DNA of 64,000 bases, taken from positions 4,981,290 to 5,045,289 of the forward strand of contig NC_081147.1 in NCBI RefSeq assembly GCF_958295425.1. The letters run 5' to 3'. How positions within the stretch are numbered: position 1 is the first letter of the stretch; each line of letters starts with the position of its first letter. This DNA is from Solea solea (lineage: Eukaryota > Chordata > Actinopteri > Pleuronectiformes > Soleidae). The position numbers and the translations under genes were made by a program. The notes beneath the pieces are model-generated. The model was not told where the DNA came from and ran no database searches. It was given only the letters and a program-made list of their open reading frames with translations. Positions 1 to 12,060 of the stretch are shown piece after piece.

Positions 1-480
1 ACAGGCAAGTTCCTGTGTCTTTTCACTGCAAATGAAGCAGAAACACGAGCTTGTCGTCATTGTTATTTCAGTCACAGCCACTGACAAACAGCCATCTCCA
101 AAAAAGCCCCCAACACATAATGAGATGTGAAATATAATAAGCAGAGTTGGCACGAGGCAATTTCGAAATCTGTCGTCTGATGTGCGTTTTTTCCCCCGGT
201 CTCTCCTCTTTCTCTCACTGTTTGTCATCATGTTTTTTGTTTTATCCATTTTACCCCCCTCCATCTGCCCGTTTCTCCCTCTCTGTGTGCCAGACATTAT
301 CTCCATGAGATGCGAATCCCTCGACTCTTCGGGGACTGAGGCATTAATGAGATGCTCTCGCCTCAGATTATTTCTCACACTACAAGTGAAGAATGTCTGA
401 AAGTGAAGATGGCATTTTTTGTTCTTTCATTGTCTTTTAAGATAACCGATCACACCTAATTTGAGGCAACAGTTATTTAC
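1..480. other. Unique sequence, candidate conserved non-coding element
   Basis: This stretch is complex, single-copy-looking sequence with no repeat that I recognise. The parts at about 85-180 and 290-385 have balanced composition and several TAAT/ATTA cores, which is how conserved vertebrate enhancers often look. Open frames here are short and show no protein motif. The idea that it is conserved is an inference; no alignment was possible. Confidence 0.3.
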
Positions 481-803
481 TTGTTGAGTTCTCTTGAAAA
501 TGTAAAAATACCAAGGCAGACGATCTGTGTAACCTTTCACTCCTACACCACAAATTCAAAGGATTGTTCGGATTTTTTAGGATTGATTGTCTTGGGTTAT
601 TATATACCACCACCATACCATGGTAAGTGTATTACACAGAAAAGGCTGCTCTCTGTGCAAGTTGGCATACCATTTCAAAGGCCAATGTTACCAGTGTTGA
701 GTGATTTTTTTATTGTTTCTCTTGTTCTTAATCAATGTTTGTCTGCTGACACGGGAGTCAGCAATTATTGTATGTTTCAGCCTGTTTCATATATCCTGTA
801 GAC
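481..803. other. Unrecognised AT-rich sequence
   Basis: An open frame of about 100 codons crosses this stretch on the plus strand, but its translation has no recognisable domain, no biased composition and no splice or promoter context. I see no repeat or RNA structure either. Confidence 0.5.
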
Positions 804-1140
804 TTTAAAGGGTAACTAAATCCCCCTTGCCTGAAGCTAATTCTGCCCAATGCCTAATTTTGAACAAAAAAATGCCAAGAAGTAGGCTGAGAGCTGAGTA
901 AGGGAGAGGAAGAGTAATGGAGAGCGGGGAGCAGTGCAGGGGATGTGGTCTGGTAGTGAAATCTCAGTGGTCAGTAGGTTGAGCCTCTCAGTCGCTGACA
1001 CCGCACTCTCAGCGATGGAGAAATAAAGGTGACAGCGCCGGGGTTTATAAAATGGGAGGAGCCTGAAACAATGAGCCTTGAGCTGGTTGGGCAAGAGGGT
1101 GACAGGCGAGTGTACCAGTGACACAAGCATGGACTAAGAA
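804..1140 (+). repeat. Possible MITE end (AAAGGGTAACTAAA head)
   Basis: The stretch opens with TTTAAAGGGTAACTAAATCC, which resembles the terminus of a dispersed element that I remember from percomorph fish. The following 300 bp are relatively purine-rich and GC-richer than the neighbours. No matching inverted end is visible downstream, so this would be a one-ended fragment. The right boundary is arbitrary. Confidence 0.35.
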
Positions 1141-1569
1141 GGCAAATGGCAAAACTTGAATGCAGTAAAAGGTGTTTGATCCAAGAGGCAGTAGAAGGCA
1201 ATTTTTATCACAGCATGTGTAATTTTAATACTTTCTGTGAAGATTTGCACCTGGATCAGCAAATAGCATACTGACCGGAAAAAAGTGTTCTGGAGTTCAG
1301 TTACATTTAAATCAATACATTTTGATCTCGAACCATGAGAAACATTTGACCATTTAATTAAATATGCTGCATTCAAATGAAGTTATTTCCCTTGTCTGGG
1401 AGACATACAATACTTTCCCATAACTTTCATGACATGTTAAGTCTAATTTTGTGAAATTGCTTGAGTTCATGACATGCTAGACACAACTTCCCATGTGGCA
1501 GTTTTGATTTCCAATTAAACACAGCTATGCAAGTGCATATATTTATATGGCAAAATCCTTGTTTCCTCT
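1141..1569. other. Unrecognised AT-rich sequence
   Basis: Low-GC unique sequence with many stops in all frames. Nothing identifiable. Confidence 0.5.
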
Positions 1570-1686
1570 GAGCTCACACCCTCCCACCTCCAGTTCCTTC
1601 TCTTTGTCACCTGTTTATAATATACTGACTATGTAGAAGTACCTCATAAAAACACACTTCAAAGATCTTGAACTATACCTTTAAGG
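1570..1686 (-). repeat. MITE fragment (TTAAAGGTATAGTTC head), minus strand
   Basis: Read on the minus strand from about 1686, the sequence starts with CTTAAAGGTATAGTTCAAGA, then a segment ending in TGAGGTACTTCTACATAGTC. This matches the remembered terminus of a common teleost miniature element whose ends carry TTAA-type inverted repeats. Only this end is present; its partner terminus is missing and the inner boundary near 1570 is approximate. Confidence 0.5.
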
Positions 1687-4536
1687 GTTAAATGTTTTTT
1701 CTTCTATTAGGGGCAAATAGTTTATGAAATATAAGAACACTGTGGAACATTTAGAAGTTAAAAAGTTAGTCGTATATTTCAGTCATAATTATCTTCTAAT
1801 TGTTCATAGGCGGGTGTTAAATGATGTGCCAAGACTTCAGTCTTGACTTTGAGAGGTGTAGCTTCACGATCAAAGTTAATTTATTCCTGGTAGTGTTGAC
1901 TCATTTCACACGTCAAAACACAATGTCAACAAAAATATTCACTGCAAAGAAAACAACCTAACCAGGTTGGGGTGTGAGGTGTGTGAGCGTCAGCAACATC
2001 TTGGTATCACAAGGAATGTGTTTTAACAAAGTAATGAGGTTTTTTTTGTGTAGAAACAAAATAGACAGAGAGATGTTTTCTTATCGGTTTTCCTTACTTT
2101 ATTCTATGTTTATTCTATGTTTGAAATAAATTAATTAATTCACTCATCAGGTTATGCATCAGCCAGTATATATATGGCAACCAACCACACACTAACCTCC
2201 AGCCGGCTTCTATATCGTCCATCTTGTTAATTTCTTTATTTTCACAACTGGATGGATTTGATGGCGTTGAAAAGGGACTTTTGAGTTGACTTTCAGAGGG
2301 CATAGGGGGATGGAGGTGGTCATTGCTGTGGTTGAAACATCAAGAGAGCAACAGAAGACATTTTGGTCTAACAGCCGAGGAAGAAACATCCTAAAAAAAC
2401 AGCGAAATGTACAACATGCAGTCATATCACGGTTTTTGGGTCAGTTTTTTTGGTTCTTTTTTAATATACATATACTATATACTATAAACAGAGATCAATG
2501 CTGGAGTCAGTCCACAGTCACATGGTTTTCTGTTTATTATATATTTACAGAATTTAAACCTAATAATCAAATAGTCAGTTTCCTTATTGCTATTATCATG
2601 TATTAGTAATTCATTTTCCAATATATACATTACATTTGGAGGTGTTTGCCAATATTTCTTAATCTTGTTTACCCATTTCATTTATTTATTTCTGGCATAC
2701 TTTTATTTTGGTCCATATGTATGGATGCAAAGTGTATCAATGTTTGATGGAGATGTAATATGAAACTATGACTATTATGAGAGCCTCTTGAATCACTTGT
2801 TTACAAATACTTCAACTACCTTTATCCAACTGAATCAAATACAAATTTTCTTTTGCACTGAATTCCGCAGAGAAAATTAAACTGGGCTCTTCATTGATGG
2901 TTAAGTGGCATAAATCTCCTCCAAGTGCTTCATCCAATGAGATCCACTGAGAGATTGTTTGGCTTGAGCCGACTCGTTTTAAAACATACAGAAGCAAAAG
3001 AAAATACATGCGGATAATGATGTCGACATGTAGAGACTCTCGTCTCTGACAACTTGTGATAAAAGCACAAGGACGTGAGCTCAGCAGATACTCATAAGTG
3101 TTTATTAATGGAGTGTCTGTTTTGATAGTTTAAGGGAAAAAAATACTGGATTTATTCCCAGTCAGAGAATCTAATCTGTGTGTCAGTAAAACAGAATTAA
3201 GCTCTTCTCGCCTGTCCAAGAGCAAAATGTATTATAAACTGAATAACAATTTACATTATTATTCTTGTTGTCCTTGCTCCTGCCTTTGGGTAAAAGCTAG
3301 TTTTTAGACAACTTGTCCTTGTTTTAATTGCCCTGTATCTTCTCCCTCAAGGCAGCAGTTCAAGCAGGTATGTGTCCTGGGTGAGATGGGTCCTTGAGAA
3401 TGTTGTGTGAGCTTTTTTTTTAGGCAGCAGGAACTTTTCTGAGAAGTGGAGACGACCCTCTGGGGCTCTTTTCTCTCGGCTGCTGTGCAACTGGCATATA
3501 CCACACACATATATACAGCATGTCAGGTGTGGCAGTTTAAAAAAAATCATTGCGTCTATGCTTGCGCCACCATCTGGCCATCAGTAACATCAAAAAAAGG
3601 ACGAGAGGAGGAATATGTGGCCTGTGTAAAAAAGGACATGGAGTTTAAATTTTGCACAACATTTTGCTTATCTCACCAAATTAACACTCAATATTAATTA
3701 AACAACATTGAAAGGAACTCATAAATTAGCTTTTTCTTTTACTAAACCCAGCAACAAGGGGCAAAAACGAGACGTACATAACAAACAATAGGTCAAGACC
3801 AGGTCAAGACCAAATGTCGGTGTGTTTTCAACACTTTTGCATGGAAGGGTTGTTGAAACTATGAGGGAAGTTAGCGCTAACCAGGTGTTTTTGTGCTTAA
3901 ACCTCACATCAACATTTAGAACCACAAAATAATCATCATGTTTTCTAATTTCTGCCACAAGCACCACGTGGTTCAAACACTGACATGTACAAGTCTGCAG
4001 ACGTGTAAATAAGTAAGATAGTTTTGGTTCAGGGACATTAAGCCACACATACCTTATCTTTGGTTCGCAGAAATGCACAATGGCATCATTAATGAAAACC
4101 TGCTTCCATTATGAGTGTGTATGGGTGATTGCAAACATGATTACTCACAGCAGAGGGATAAAATCCATTGCCAAGAGTCAGAGCTCCATAAAAAGAAATT
4201 ATAAGCTGTTTTTGTCTCCTCGGCTACTCTCTCTCTCTTTGTCTCTCTGCTAATGACACACACTCACACTGTCAGTCCACCCAGAGGGCCATTCCTCTGA
4301 GGGAGAATGACCAGTCCTTTAAATCTGAACTGGACACAAGGGCTACAGTCTTTGCCACCCATGCAACAAATCAGAGATGCTTACTTACACAGATGCTGCT
4401 TAATGATGGGACTGTGCCCCAGAGCCAGACACAAAGCTGCAGTGTTTGCTTCACCAAATCCACCCAGAGCTTCTCTCAAGTGAAAAACAAACAATATTTC
4501 TCCCAACAACTGGTACCATACATATATAGGTCCGCC
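1687..4536. other. Unique sequence, nothing recognised
   Basis: About 2.85 kb of AT-rich, mostly single-copy-looking DNA. Open frames are short, overlap on both strands and have no motif. There are small simple tracts (AATT near 2130, a T-run near 3413) but no long microsatellite, SINE or LINE body. Confidence 0.5.
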
Positions 4537-4743
4537 ACATGGCAGAGTAGCGAGAAGTGGTTGGCACTGTTGCCTTGCTGCAGAAAGATTCTGATTCATG
4601 ACCCAGTTGGAACAAGGTAATTTCTGCATGTTCTCCCCATGTCTATGTGGGTTTTCTCAGGGTTCTCTGGTTTCCTCCCAAATTCCACAGTGACCTGCGA
4701 CTCTTATGTGGAAGATAAAGCGGTAGACAATGAATTGATGGAC
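4537..4743 (+). repeat. tRNA-derived SINE (DANA/mermaid-like), internally deleted
   Basis: A degraded tRNA-like head (AGTGGTTGGCACTGTTGCCT near 4556) is followed by the body words GCATGTTCTCCCCATG and GGTTTCCTCCCA, then jumps to the tail words GAAGATAAAGCGGTAGACAA and a short GAT-rich end. The order matches the common fish SINE, but the roughly 100-bp middle section around the usual CCAAAAACATGC word is missing. Short SINE-internal open frames here are not genes. Confidence 0.65.
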
Positions 4744-6606
4744 AGCCTTTTCCCACAGACCAACAAGCAATCCCTTATTGTTTGATACAGGCTACATGCA
4801 ATTTGTGTGGAGAGGAGGGGCAGATGAATCAGCTGTCAGTCCATGTGTGTGCATGCATCTCTTTGAGTGTTTGAAATAGAGAAAGCTGTCCGAGCAGGTA
4901 GATGAACGTACCGAATGGTGCGTTGCATTTATAAAGGCGCTGAAAAAAGACGATTTCTGATTCTTTGGTGTCCCTGTAGTAAATTATGATCCATTTAAAG
5001 CCAAATAGATGAGAAAGCAGTTGATAGCTAAAAGAAAGTCCAATCTATATTATCAGATGTTGGTGGATTTCACAGAAAACGATTAGTCTATTATTCTGCA
5101 TTCCTAAATGCACCCCTTACGTGATCATTTACATGTCTAGGTTGGGTTTGTTTCAACCTAACAACCAAACAAGCTGAAAGAAAGAGTGAGTAAGACAGAA
5201 CCCATTTTGCCGTTTTCAAATGACACCCAAGTTTGATTAAGATGGAAATTGTCTCGCTCTGTGACCTTCCAAGCAGAGGATGCATCCCAACAATATCTCA
5301 CCCCCAACCTCTAATGATCGTAGGGCTCATCATGACTGCTGGCTCCCAGCTGCAAGGCTATTATCTTTCATACGAACTGATGTCCCTTCAAATGACATCG
5401 AGCAGCACACGCGTGTGTGTGTGTCTGTGCGTGTTCGTGTGTGTGAGCTGAAACAAATGTATGTGTAAGAGAGTTTGCGGGGGTGACAGAATCACGTTAC
5501 CGCCCTGCTATCGACCGCTACAGGGCTTGTCTTCCCGTGGTAGATGCATCATTAATCAAGCATCCCAAAGATTGGGATCTGGAGGGAAAGAGCAAAAGAA
5601 GACAGGAGGAGGGCTTTCCTGGCTTTTTGCTCTTAACCATTGTATCCATTTTAAGTATGTGGCATAAGTTTGCTTGTACTTGCATATTTTACTGGACTAG
5701 CATTAAACCAGCTTAAGTCGTAAAGCATGCTGATAATTGGCCAGATTTCGGACCCGATAATTGAGAGTGGCTTTCAATTTTAGGCTGATTTAAAGAAATT
5801 ATCCTGTAGTGTGAGGGGTTACAAGACTCAATTTTAATGTCATCGTGAGTGGAACCCCACAAAAACCAATGAGAGTTGACCAGGAAATGTTGTATGTGTA
5901 CTTTTGTTTAGAGTTTCAGTGAGATCCAAAATACATGGAATCTCCTCCCTGAAATTGTTTGATTAAACACTTGGATTAACATTGTGTGGTCCAGCATCTT
6001 GACTGGATCATCTAGTCTATGCTTTCTCAGGATTAAAACAGTGCAAATCAGATACATAGTTTGTTGTGTCTGTGGTCTCCCATGTTTTTAAAATCAAGTC
6101 AGATGTGAAAATCCTCTAACATGCTGGGTGGATGTTTGTTTTAAGAATAAGAACATGCTCTTCAGACTGCATGATCCCACTCCTCTCTGTGTGCATGTCC
6201 ACCTTGTGTTAAATGCAATTTTCCCAATCCAGTTAAGGGTGTGCTATTGTTTGAACTGTGTTGATTCCAGTTATGACCATCAGATCTGCTTCTCATTTGA
6301 TTGTACTTATCGAACACTTAATAATACAGGATGATTAATTGTGACTTTGGCGGTTGCAGGAGGAGAGCGTCACAGGGATGAAATTTATCATTTGTGACAT
6401 ATTGTAGATTAAAAGTAAGAGGGAGAGGCTGCACACTTACGCCATGCCACAGAAAACTTTCTTGGGTCGACCTTTTTGATCCGGTGTTGATTTTCCCCAG
6501 GCCAAAATGATTAATGCTTCTGATTATCATTCTTGATAAACAGATATGCTCTATTGTGAAAACAAACTTTTGTAAAGTGAATGCTGAGCTCCTTGTGTGA
6601 AATTTT
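4744..6606. other. Mostly unique sequence with possible conserved block
   Basis: The interval is single-copy-looking. The parts at 5225-5400 and 5480-5600 have balanced base composition, few simple tracts and words such as ATTAATCAAGCATCCC, and so are candidates for conserved non-coding DNA. A GT tract at 5409-5452 separates them and is listed on its own. I see no exon. Confidence 0.4.
5409..5452. repeat. Imperfect (GT)n microsatellite
   Basis: Alternating GT broken by single C and T substitutions over about 44 bp. Such interruptions usually mark an old, less mutable tract. Confidence 0.85.
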
Positions 6607-6790
6607 GATAGGGTTATTCATGCTTTTATCACCTCTCAATTGGACTAAAACTCTGTACATTGGGTCGTCAGAAATGCTGCTGATGTCCTGGCCTCATTCC
6701 ACTGGCTCTCTGTCTATTTTATGATTTATTTTAAAGTTTTACTCTGTTTTTATGTCTTCGCGGTTTGGCACCCCATTACCTGACGGTGAC
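6607..6790 (+). mobile_element. LINE reverse transcriptase C-terminal relic
   Basis: In the frame starting at 6607 the translation reads DRVIHAFITSQLD, a stop, then RNAADVLASFHWLSV and an FKVLL-like stretch. This is the conserved block just after the RT domain of teleost L2/CR1/Rex-type LINEs, which usually reads HAFITSRLDYC...QNAA...LHWLPV. The piece between the two blocks is shortened and at least one stop is present. It is a dead 5'-truncated fragment; the family within the jockey superfamily is not resolved. Confidence 0.55.
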
Positions 6791-9036
6791 CAGCTACATG
6801 TGCCAAGCTCACAACTGAGACTGTAGCCACAGAAATACACCAAAACCAGAGAAGGAGACGTTCATCATGCCCATACACTGCACAGTAACATTTTCTTTTA
6901 TGAGACGACAACATTGGACATCCAGCAGATCTTTTTTTCCTGCTCAGTTTGTGGCTGTTTGTTTCAACAAAACATCAAGCTCTATATGAGAAGAGACCGC
7001 AGGTTTTGAAGAAACACCGATCACAAAGCAGGCACTAACTCCATTATGCTCCAACAACTGTGCTCTTTAACTCGCTGAGATGCTTCAAGGTGAGATAGAA
7101 ACTGCCATTGAGTCAATAACACTTGTTAGAGAGCTCCAGGTTGTTAACAGTGAACATTAGAGTGTTAGAGTTACATGGAATCCCTGTGGTCACAAGAAGC
7201 TAAATTAGATTTCTTGTCATTGTACGTGGGACATAGTTGGTGTCCTCCTCTGCTGAGAGATAGTGTTTCAAATGTATTGTTATTCTTATTATTAGTGAGA
7301 TGAATAAATTATTATGAGCATGTGAGAAAGATTTAAACTGACAATTTGTGCTGCCAATGCAGAGAGAATGTGTAACGTGTGCTACACTGATGGAATAAGA
7401 GTCCAAACATCAATCACTTTTTGGGGGAGGAATACTGTTTCATTCAAAATTACCTTTGGCACTGATTATGTATTTAGTTAGTGTAATAAACTACCCCTCT
7501 CCTTGTTAGAAGAGTAGACATGGAAAGTTTTGAATGGTAAAAAAGGTCTGTCTAGTACAGCAAAATGATTGGTTATTGTCTTGTTGTCTCTTTTGACCAA
7601 AATTAGAAAGCTCCACCAACTAGACTGGAAGGTGTTGTGCTAAAGGGAGCATGTACAGTAGGTGTTTCTGCCTTGGACATGGACGGATAACAAAATGTTA
7701 TTCTCTTGGATCCCAGTGGACCTCTGTTGAAAGTATGACCCAGGCCTTTCCACTTGAAAGTGCAGGGCCAAAGGTGAACCACAAGAAATCCTCTATATTC
7801 CCTAAGGTCTTTTTGTTTTTGTTTTTACACAACAAATCCACTGATGGATGTTGCCCCTGAATCTGAACAAAATTAATATAACAAAGACAAAATTTACATT
7901 TACAAAAACGAAACTTGAATGATATAAAACATTATTTAACTGAATACAATTTTCAAAATACACATTACAAAGTAGTCCTATTTGTTACTTTGGAAAAGGT
8001 AGACAACTGACAGGAAGGCACATGCATAAATCCATAATTGACACGTTCTGTTGAAAAAAGGCAGTCCCTGCAAAGCAATTGTAACCATCTTCAGTACCAA
8101 GTCCAAAACCTAGCAAAGATCACACACACTGAAGATAAGGAGACAACTGGGAGGGCTGTGGAGCTTTTGTACTCTGAGCTGAGGGGATATGAACAGGTGA
8201 AAACAATCACGGAGTGGCAAGCGCTCACTGTGGCAGTATAGAAGTTGGGACCAGAAGTGAAACTAATGGAACAGAGATGATAATTAGTCTTAATCATGGT
8301 GTTTCCTCTTTGTCTAATTGGAATAAAACACAAACATGGATACAAAAAAAAAACAAAAAAACAAAACAAAACAAAACAGGAAGCAAAGGGAGAACAGACC
8401 ACAACACAATTGATGCAAAAACACACTGCAAGACAAAAAACCGTGATCATCATGTAGGGGTCAGAGTTCATTCCACTGGCCAGTCAATATTATCTACACT
8501 ATAATAATATTGTTGGAATATACTGAACAAAACACATTTATCATCATAGCGAAGTTAAGACATTTGGTCCAAAAATGTTAGTTTCCATCTTTCCTGTTAT
8601 CCTTGAATGGAGAGGCATGAAGTTCCATGGGGAAATGGTAGTAAAAATGGTATAGAAGTGTTAAAGTGTGAAAGAAGACATTTAGAATAACACAATTTGT
8701 GTATTTAAATGAACAACCAAATTAGGGCTTTTACAGCCAAATGTTCTTTTGGCTAACTAATCCATGTGCTTGTGGAAATTGTTGCAAAAAGGACAAAGCA
8801 ATGCTGTGAGATATAAATAACTTGCAGAAGCATTTTCAAAACAACGATCATAGCCCTGCTTCTCAAACCCCCTGCCTGTCTCCAATTCACTCACTCACTC
8901 ATGCTAGCAAATGTGCATACAAACACCTCTCTGCTCTGGCAGCAGGTAATCTGCTAAATGTAGTCTGCAGTTAATAAACATTAGAAAATAAAATACAAAA
9001 ATAAGAGTTGAGGACTACACAAGTAGTGAGATATAC
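6791..9036. other. Unique AT-rich sequence with a possible old repeat
   Basis: Nothing coding is recognisable. The part at about 8030-8350 (GAACAGGTGAAAACAATCAC and its surroundings) resembles the inner segments of long dispersed fish repeats that also occur at 31.9-32.4 kb, but similarity is weak. A-runs at about 8345-8385 make both strands look open in some frames. Confidence 0.4.
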
Positions 9037-9068
<32 letters not shown>

Positions 9069-9090
9069 CATATATATGTATATATATATG
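9037..9090. repeat. (TG)n/(TA)n compound microsatellite
   Basis: A short TG run passes into about 45 bp of alternating TA with two TG/CA interruptions. The translated YIYIYIY frame across it is an artefact of the repeat. Confidence 0.9.
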
Positions 9091-10744
9091 TTATATAATT
9101 TACAACTTTATAGACAGTAACAGGCTGACCAAAACAACCATAACAATAATAACCACAGCAACAACAATGACAGCAATAACCTACAGCAATTGCACCAATA
9201 TGAAGTGATTTACCAGAAGTGTGTATGTGTGTGTATCATTGGGAAGTCAATGCCTGGTCAACTCCCAGTGGTAGGTCTATCAGGACTCAAATGCACAGCA
9301 GTCCCAAGTCACCAATCTCAGGAACAGCTGTGCGCCCAACCTGGGAAAGACCACCCAGTGCCAGCTCCTAGAGGACAAGGACAAGAGATGACACAACAAT
9401 GGACAGGGGCCGAGAGCCGGCCTCACTTTGGCATTAGGTCCACCATTGGAGAGAAACAAGTCCCCTAAAGCCTGCCACAACCACACTTGCCACAATGAGT
9501 TTTGAAAGAAAAGTACAACATCAGCATGAAGGCTTATCTTCTAAGTTTGTAACATGAAACCCTTTAATGGTTTTATATGGCTGCCATGTCTCCACAGCAG
9601 GCTGAATGGACAAACTGCCTAGAGTGTGGATTTTGCGCTTCAAATTTGAGAAACACCAGTATCAGTTACAGAAGGTTCCAGAGCCTGTTTCAATCACAGC
9701 CTTTGTCCTGTTTCCCTGAGTAAACAAAAACATAAGCCTGGTTCCCTCCCTAAACATTTATTACATGCCGTCTGTTTATGACAAACTTCAACATGCGTGG
9801 CTGCATAAGCTAATGGGATTGCACCATATGGGACTACATATTGCATGCATTTATCTTGCATGAAGGTGGGTTTTTTTCCTGGCTGTGCTGAGATGCATTG
9901 ACATTTCCATTTAGCAAAACTCCCCCCTAGGCTCGCTAACCCTTCCTACCCACCAGACAAACAAGAAAGAAATAAAAAAAAAAAAAGAAATGCATTTGTT
10001 TTATTTCCAAGCCCTGGAGGCTGGCCTGTGTTTGAGGGGAAGCAGTCTCAGACCTTTCTGGAGAAAAGCTAATGCCAAAGATAGTGTTATCGGCCCCCGA
10101 AGGCTCCAAACAGACAACTGAATCTGAAGCTTAACTAAAACACTGATATCTAATAGAAGCTGTTTCACTGGTTGTAAACATCGATCATCCCACTTGTTTC
10201 GACACTTTGAGAGCCGGACGAGCTCCCTGCTGCAGGCTACAGTGGTTTGATGCAAGGGAAAAAAGGCAGTTCAAAGGTAAGAAAATTTGAGTGATTCTCT
10301 GATTCCACAGGGAGATAGAGAGAAATATAGAGACATGCAGAGAGCGAGAAAGGCGACCTTGTTCTCTGTGTATCCGTTTTCACCTTTTAACATGAAGTGG
10401 GAGATTGTGATGAAATGGAAAAAGAAGATGAGAGAATTTCAGTGAAGAACTTGCCTGGTTTTCAAATGCTCCATTGTTCCTATGCGTTTAGAAGATAGGG
10501 TCATGTCCATGGGTCCAGAGATGTGGGCCTGATCCTAAAAAGATCTGTGAAATAAGCCCCCTAAGAAATGGTGAGCTCAACTTATGTTCCACAAATGAAA
10601 GGTCCACCGGGTCCGGTCTGACCTCGTGTCCAATAAACCCACTCAAAGCCATTTGCATTGATTTCAGCCATGGTCTGAAATGTGTTATCAATTTATGTCG
10701 TAGTAAGCAGAGTCTCTTGAAAAATGAGTCTCATCTTCAGGTTG
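9091..10744. other. Unique sequence with a candidate conserved block
   Basis: After an AAC/AAT-rich stretch at 9130-9200, the interval at 9245-9480 is GC-richer and open in two frames, but has no motif that I know. The block at 10000-10255 is complex and balanced, with GATCATCCCACTTG and TTTGAGAGCCGGACGAGC words, and is a candidate conserved non-coding element. None shows exon structure. Confidence 0.35.
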
Positions 10745-11032
10745 TTAAAGGTCCAGTGTGTAACATTTAGGAGGCTTTACTGCCAGAAATTGAATATACT
10801 ACCCACAAGTACATTCGTTTAAGTGTATAAAGGCTCTGCTATGAAAAAAAAAAGGCCACCATTTTGTGTCAACATGTTTCCACAGCAGTGCCAAAGAATT
10901 AGCCAGCCATGTGGAAGCGTTCTACTCTAGGGAAACCACCATAGTTCCCCCTGATGCACCATAAGCAGCTGATTATTATTATCTGCAGTCCCACCACTAG
11001 ATGTCACAAATTCTTACACACTAGACATTTAA
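10745..11032 (+). mobile_element. Complete 288-bp MITE with TTAA ends (piggyBac-like type)
   Basis: The left end is TTAAAGGTCCAGTGTGTAA and the reverse complement of the right end is TTAAATGTCTAGTGTGTAA, so 17 of 19 terminal bases match. Both ends include TTAA, the target duplicated by piggyBac-type transposases, although other TTAA-ended families exist. There is no open frame, so it depended on a transposase in trans. The same inner sequence recurs inverted at 16160-16226 and 59966-60003. This is a well-known kind of teleost miniature element. Confidence 0.8.
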
Positions 11033-11339
11033 ACACTAATGTTTTGAGTTGGAGGCTCTCCGTCCTGAGCCCCTCTTACCAACAAGTGGTTTGTGGCGAG
11101 TGTAACCTAACTAAGTGATGGAATGTTGTTCAAGTTAAGGAGCTGACAACTTTGGGACTTTCACCCAACGATTTATTGTACCCCAATTGAAGGACACGCA
11201 AGTAAATTCTACTCAAGATGCAGGAGATGTGATTCAAAATGTTAAAATAATGCACACTTTAATAAATCTTTGAAAGGCACAATGTGCTCATTCAAACCAA
11301 AAAAATAATCTGTTCAGGGTTAGGCTTGTGGTGAAATGA
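11033..11339. other. Unrecognised sequence beside the MITE
   Basis: Short unique interval with no motif or repeat that I could identify. Confidence 0.5.
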
Positions 11340-11890
11340 AGCTAGTGAGAGGAGGAAAAATTAAATTAAAAATTAAAAATACTCAAATCACCAGGTGATG
11401 TGACAGGCACACACACACAGTGAATACCCGAATCCCAGGGGACACAGCACCACCACCGGCCTTGGCACTAAAACAAGATACAGAAATTACACAAATAAAC
11501 TCAGGATTATAATAATAAGACTGGGCAAATTATGTTCAAACTAAACACTATATAAATTGCCCAGAATAAGTAAAAACAAAGAAAATACCACAAACAACTC
11601 AAAGAAAATAACCAAGAGTAATGAAACACAAAATGAACCAAAGAATTACGACTGGGCAAATTATACTACCAAAACTTACATATAACTCCCCAGAATAATT
11701 AAAGAAAATAAACATCTAACACTATACAAATCAATTAAATAATATGCCCTAAAATGTATCTAACACAGCAATTAATTAAATTAAAATAACCAAAATAAAT
11801 CTCAAACAAAAAAACAAACAAAAAGGGAAAGTGAAATAACAATTAATAAACAAAATGGAAATAAACCTAAACGAAGACATCAAAATAAAA
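11340..11890 (+). repeat. A-rich, G-poor block with a 131-bp partial duplication
   Basis: The plus strand is dominated by A with very few G or T over about 550 bp, a strong strand asymmetry. The phrase GACTGGGCAAATTAT begins at 11519 and again at 11650, each followed about 40 bp later by CCCAGAATAA, so a unit of about 131 bp was duplicated and then diverged. It could be the inside of an old retroelement or non-autonomous transposon read from its minus strand. No protein motif survives. Confidence 0.45.
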
Positions 11891-11933
11891 CGGCAAGCGA
11901 ACACAAGGCCGCGACACAGCGGGAGAAGCAGAA

Positions 11934-11998
11934 TGACGTCAAAACAAAGCAGAATCAGATCGAGACAAAGCAGCAGGGGACAGCTGATCGTGACGTCA
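11934..11998. promoter_or_regulatory. Two perfect CRE octamers (TGACGTCA)
   Basis: TGACGTCA occurs at 11934-11941 and 11991-11998, 57 bp apart. The full palindromic CRE is the CREB/ATF consensus site. They lie in a small CpG-bearing, more GC-rich segment (about 11885-12060) that borders the A-rich block. Whether they act is unknown; a transposon-derived promoter is one possible origin. Confidence 0.35.
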
Positions 11999-12060
11999 TG
12001 CAGGTCACGGTTTTAATCAGCCAGGTGGCCAACATTTATCTAAAGCTGTACGATGCAGAG

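Noticed and set aside
8091..8471. 126-codon minus-strand frame with a hydrophobic Phe-rich centre
   Set aside because: The hydrophobic part is the complement of an A-rich run; no motif beyond that.
9245..9468. Possible exon with Pro/Gln-rich translation
   Set aside because: Open on both strands, no splice-site pair bounding a conserved frame, and no domain.
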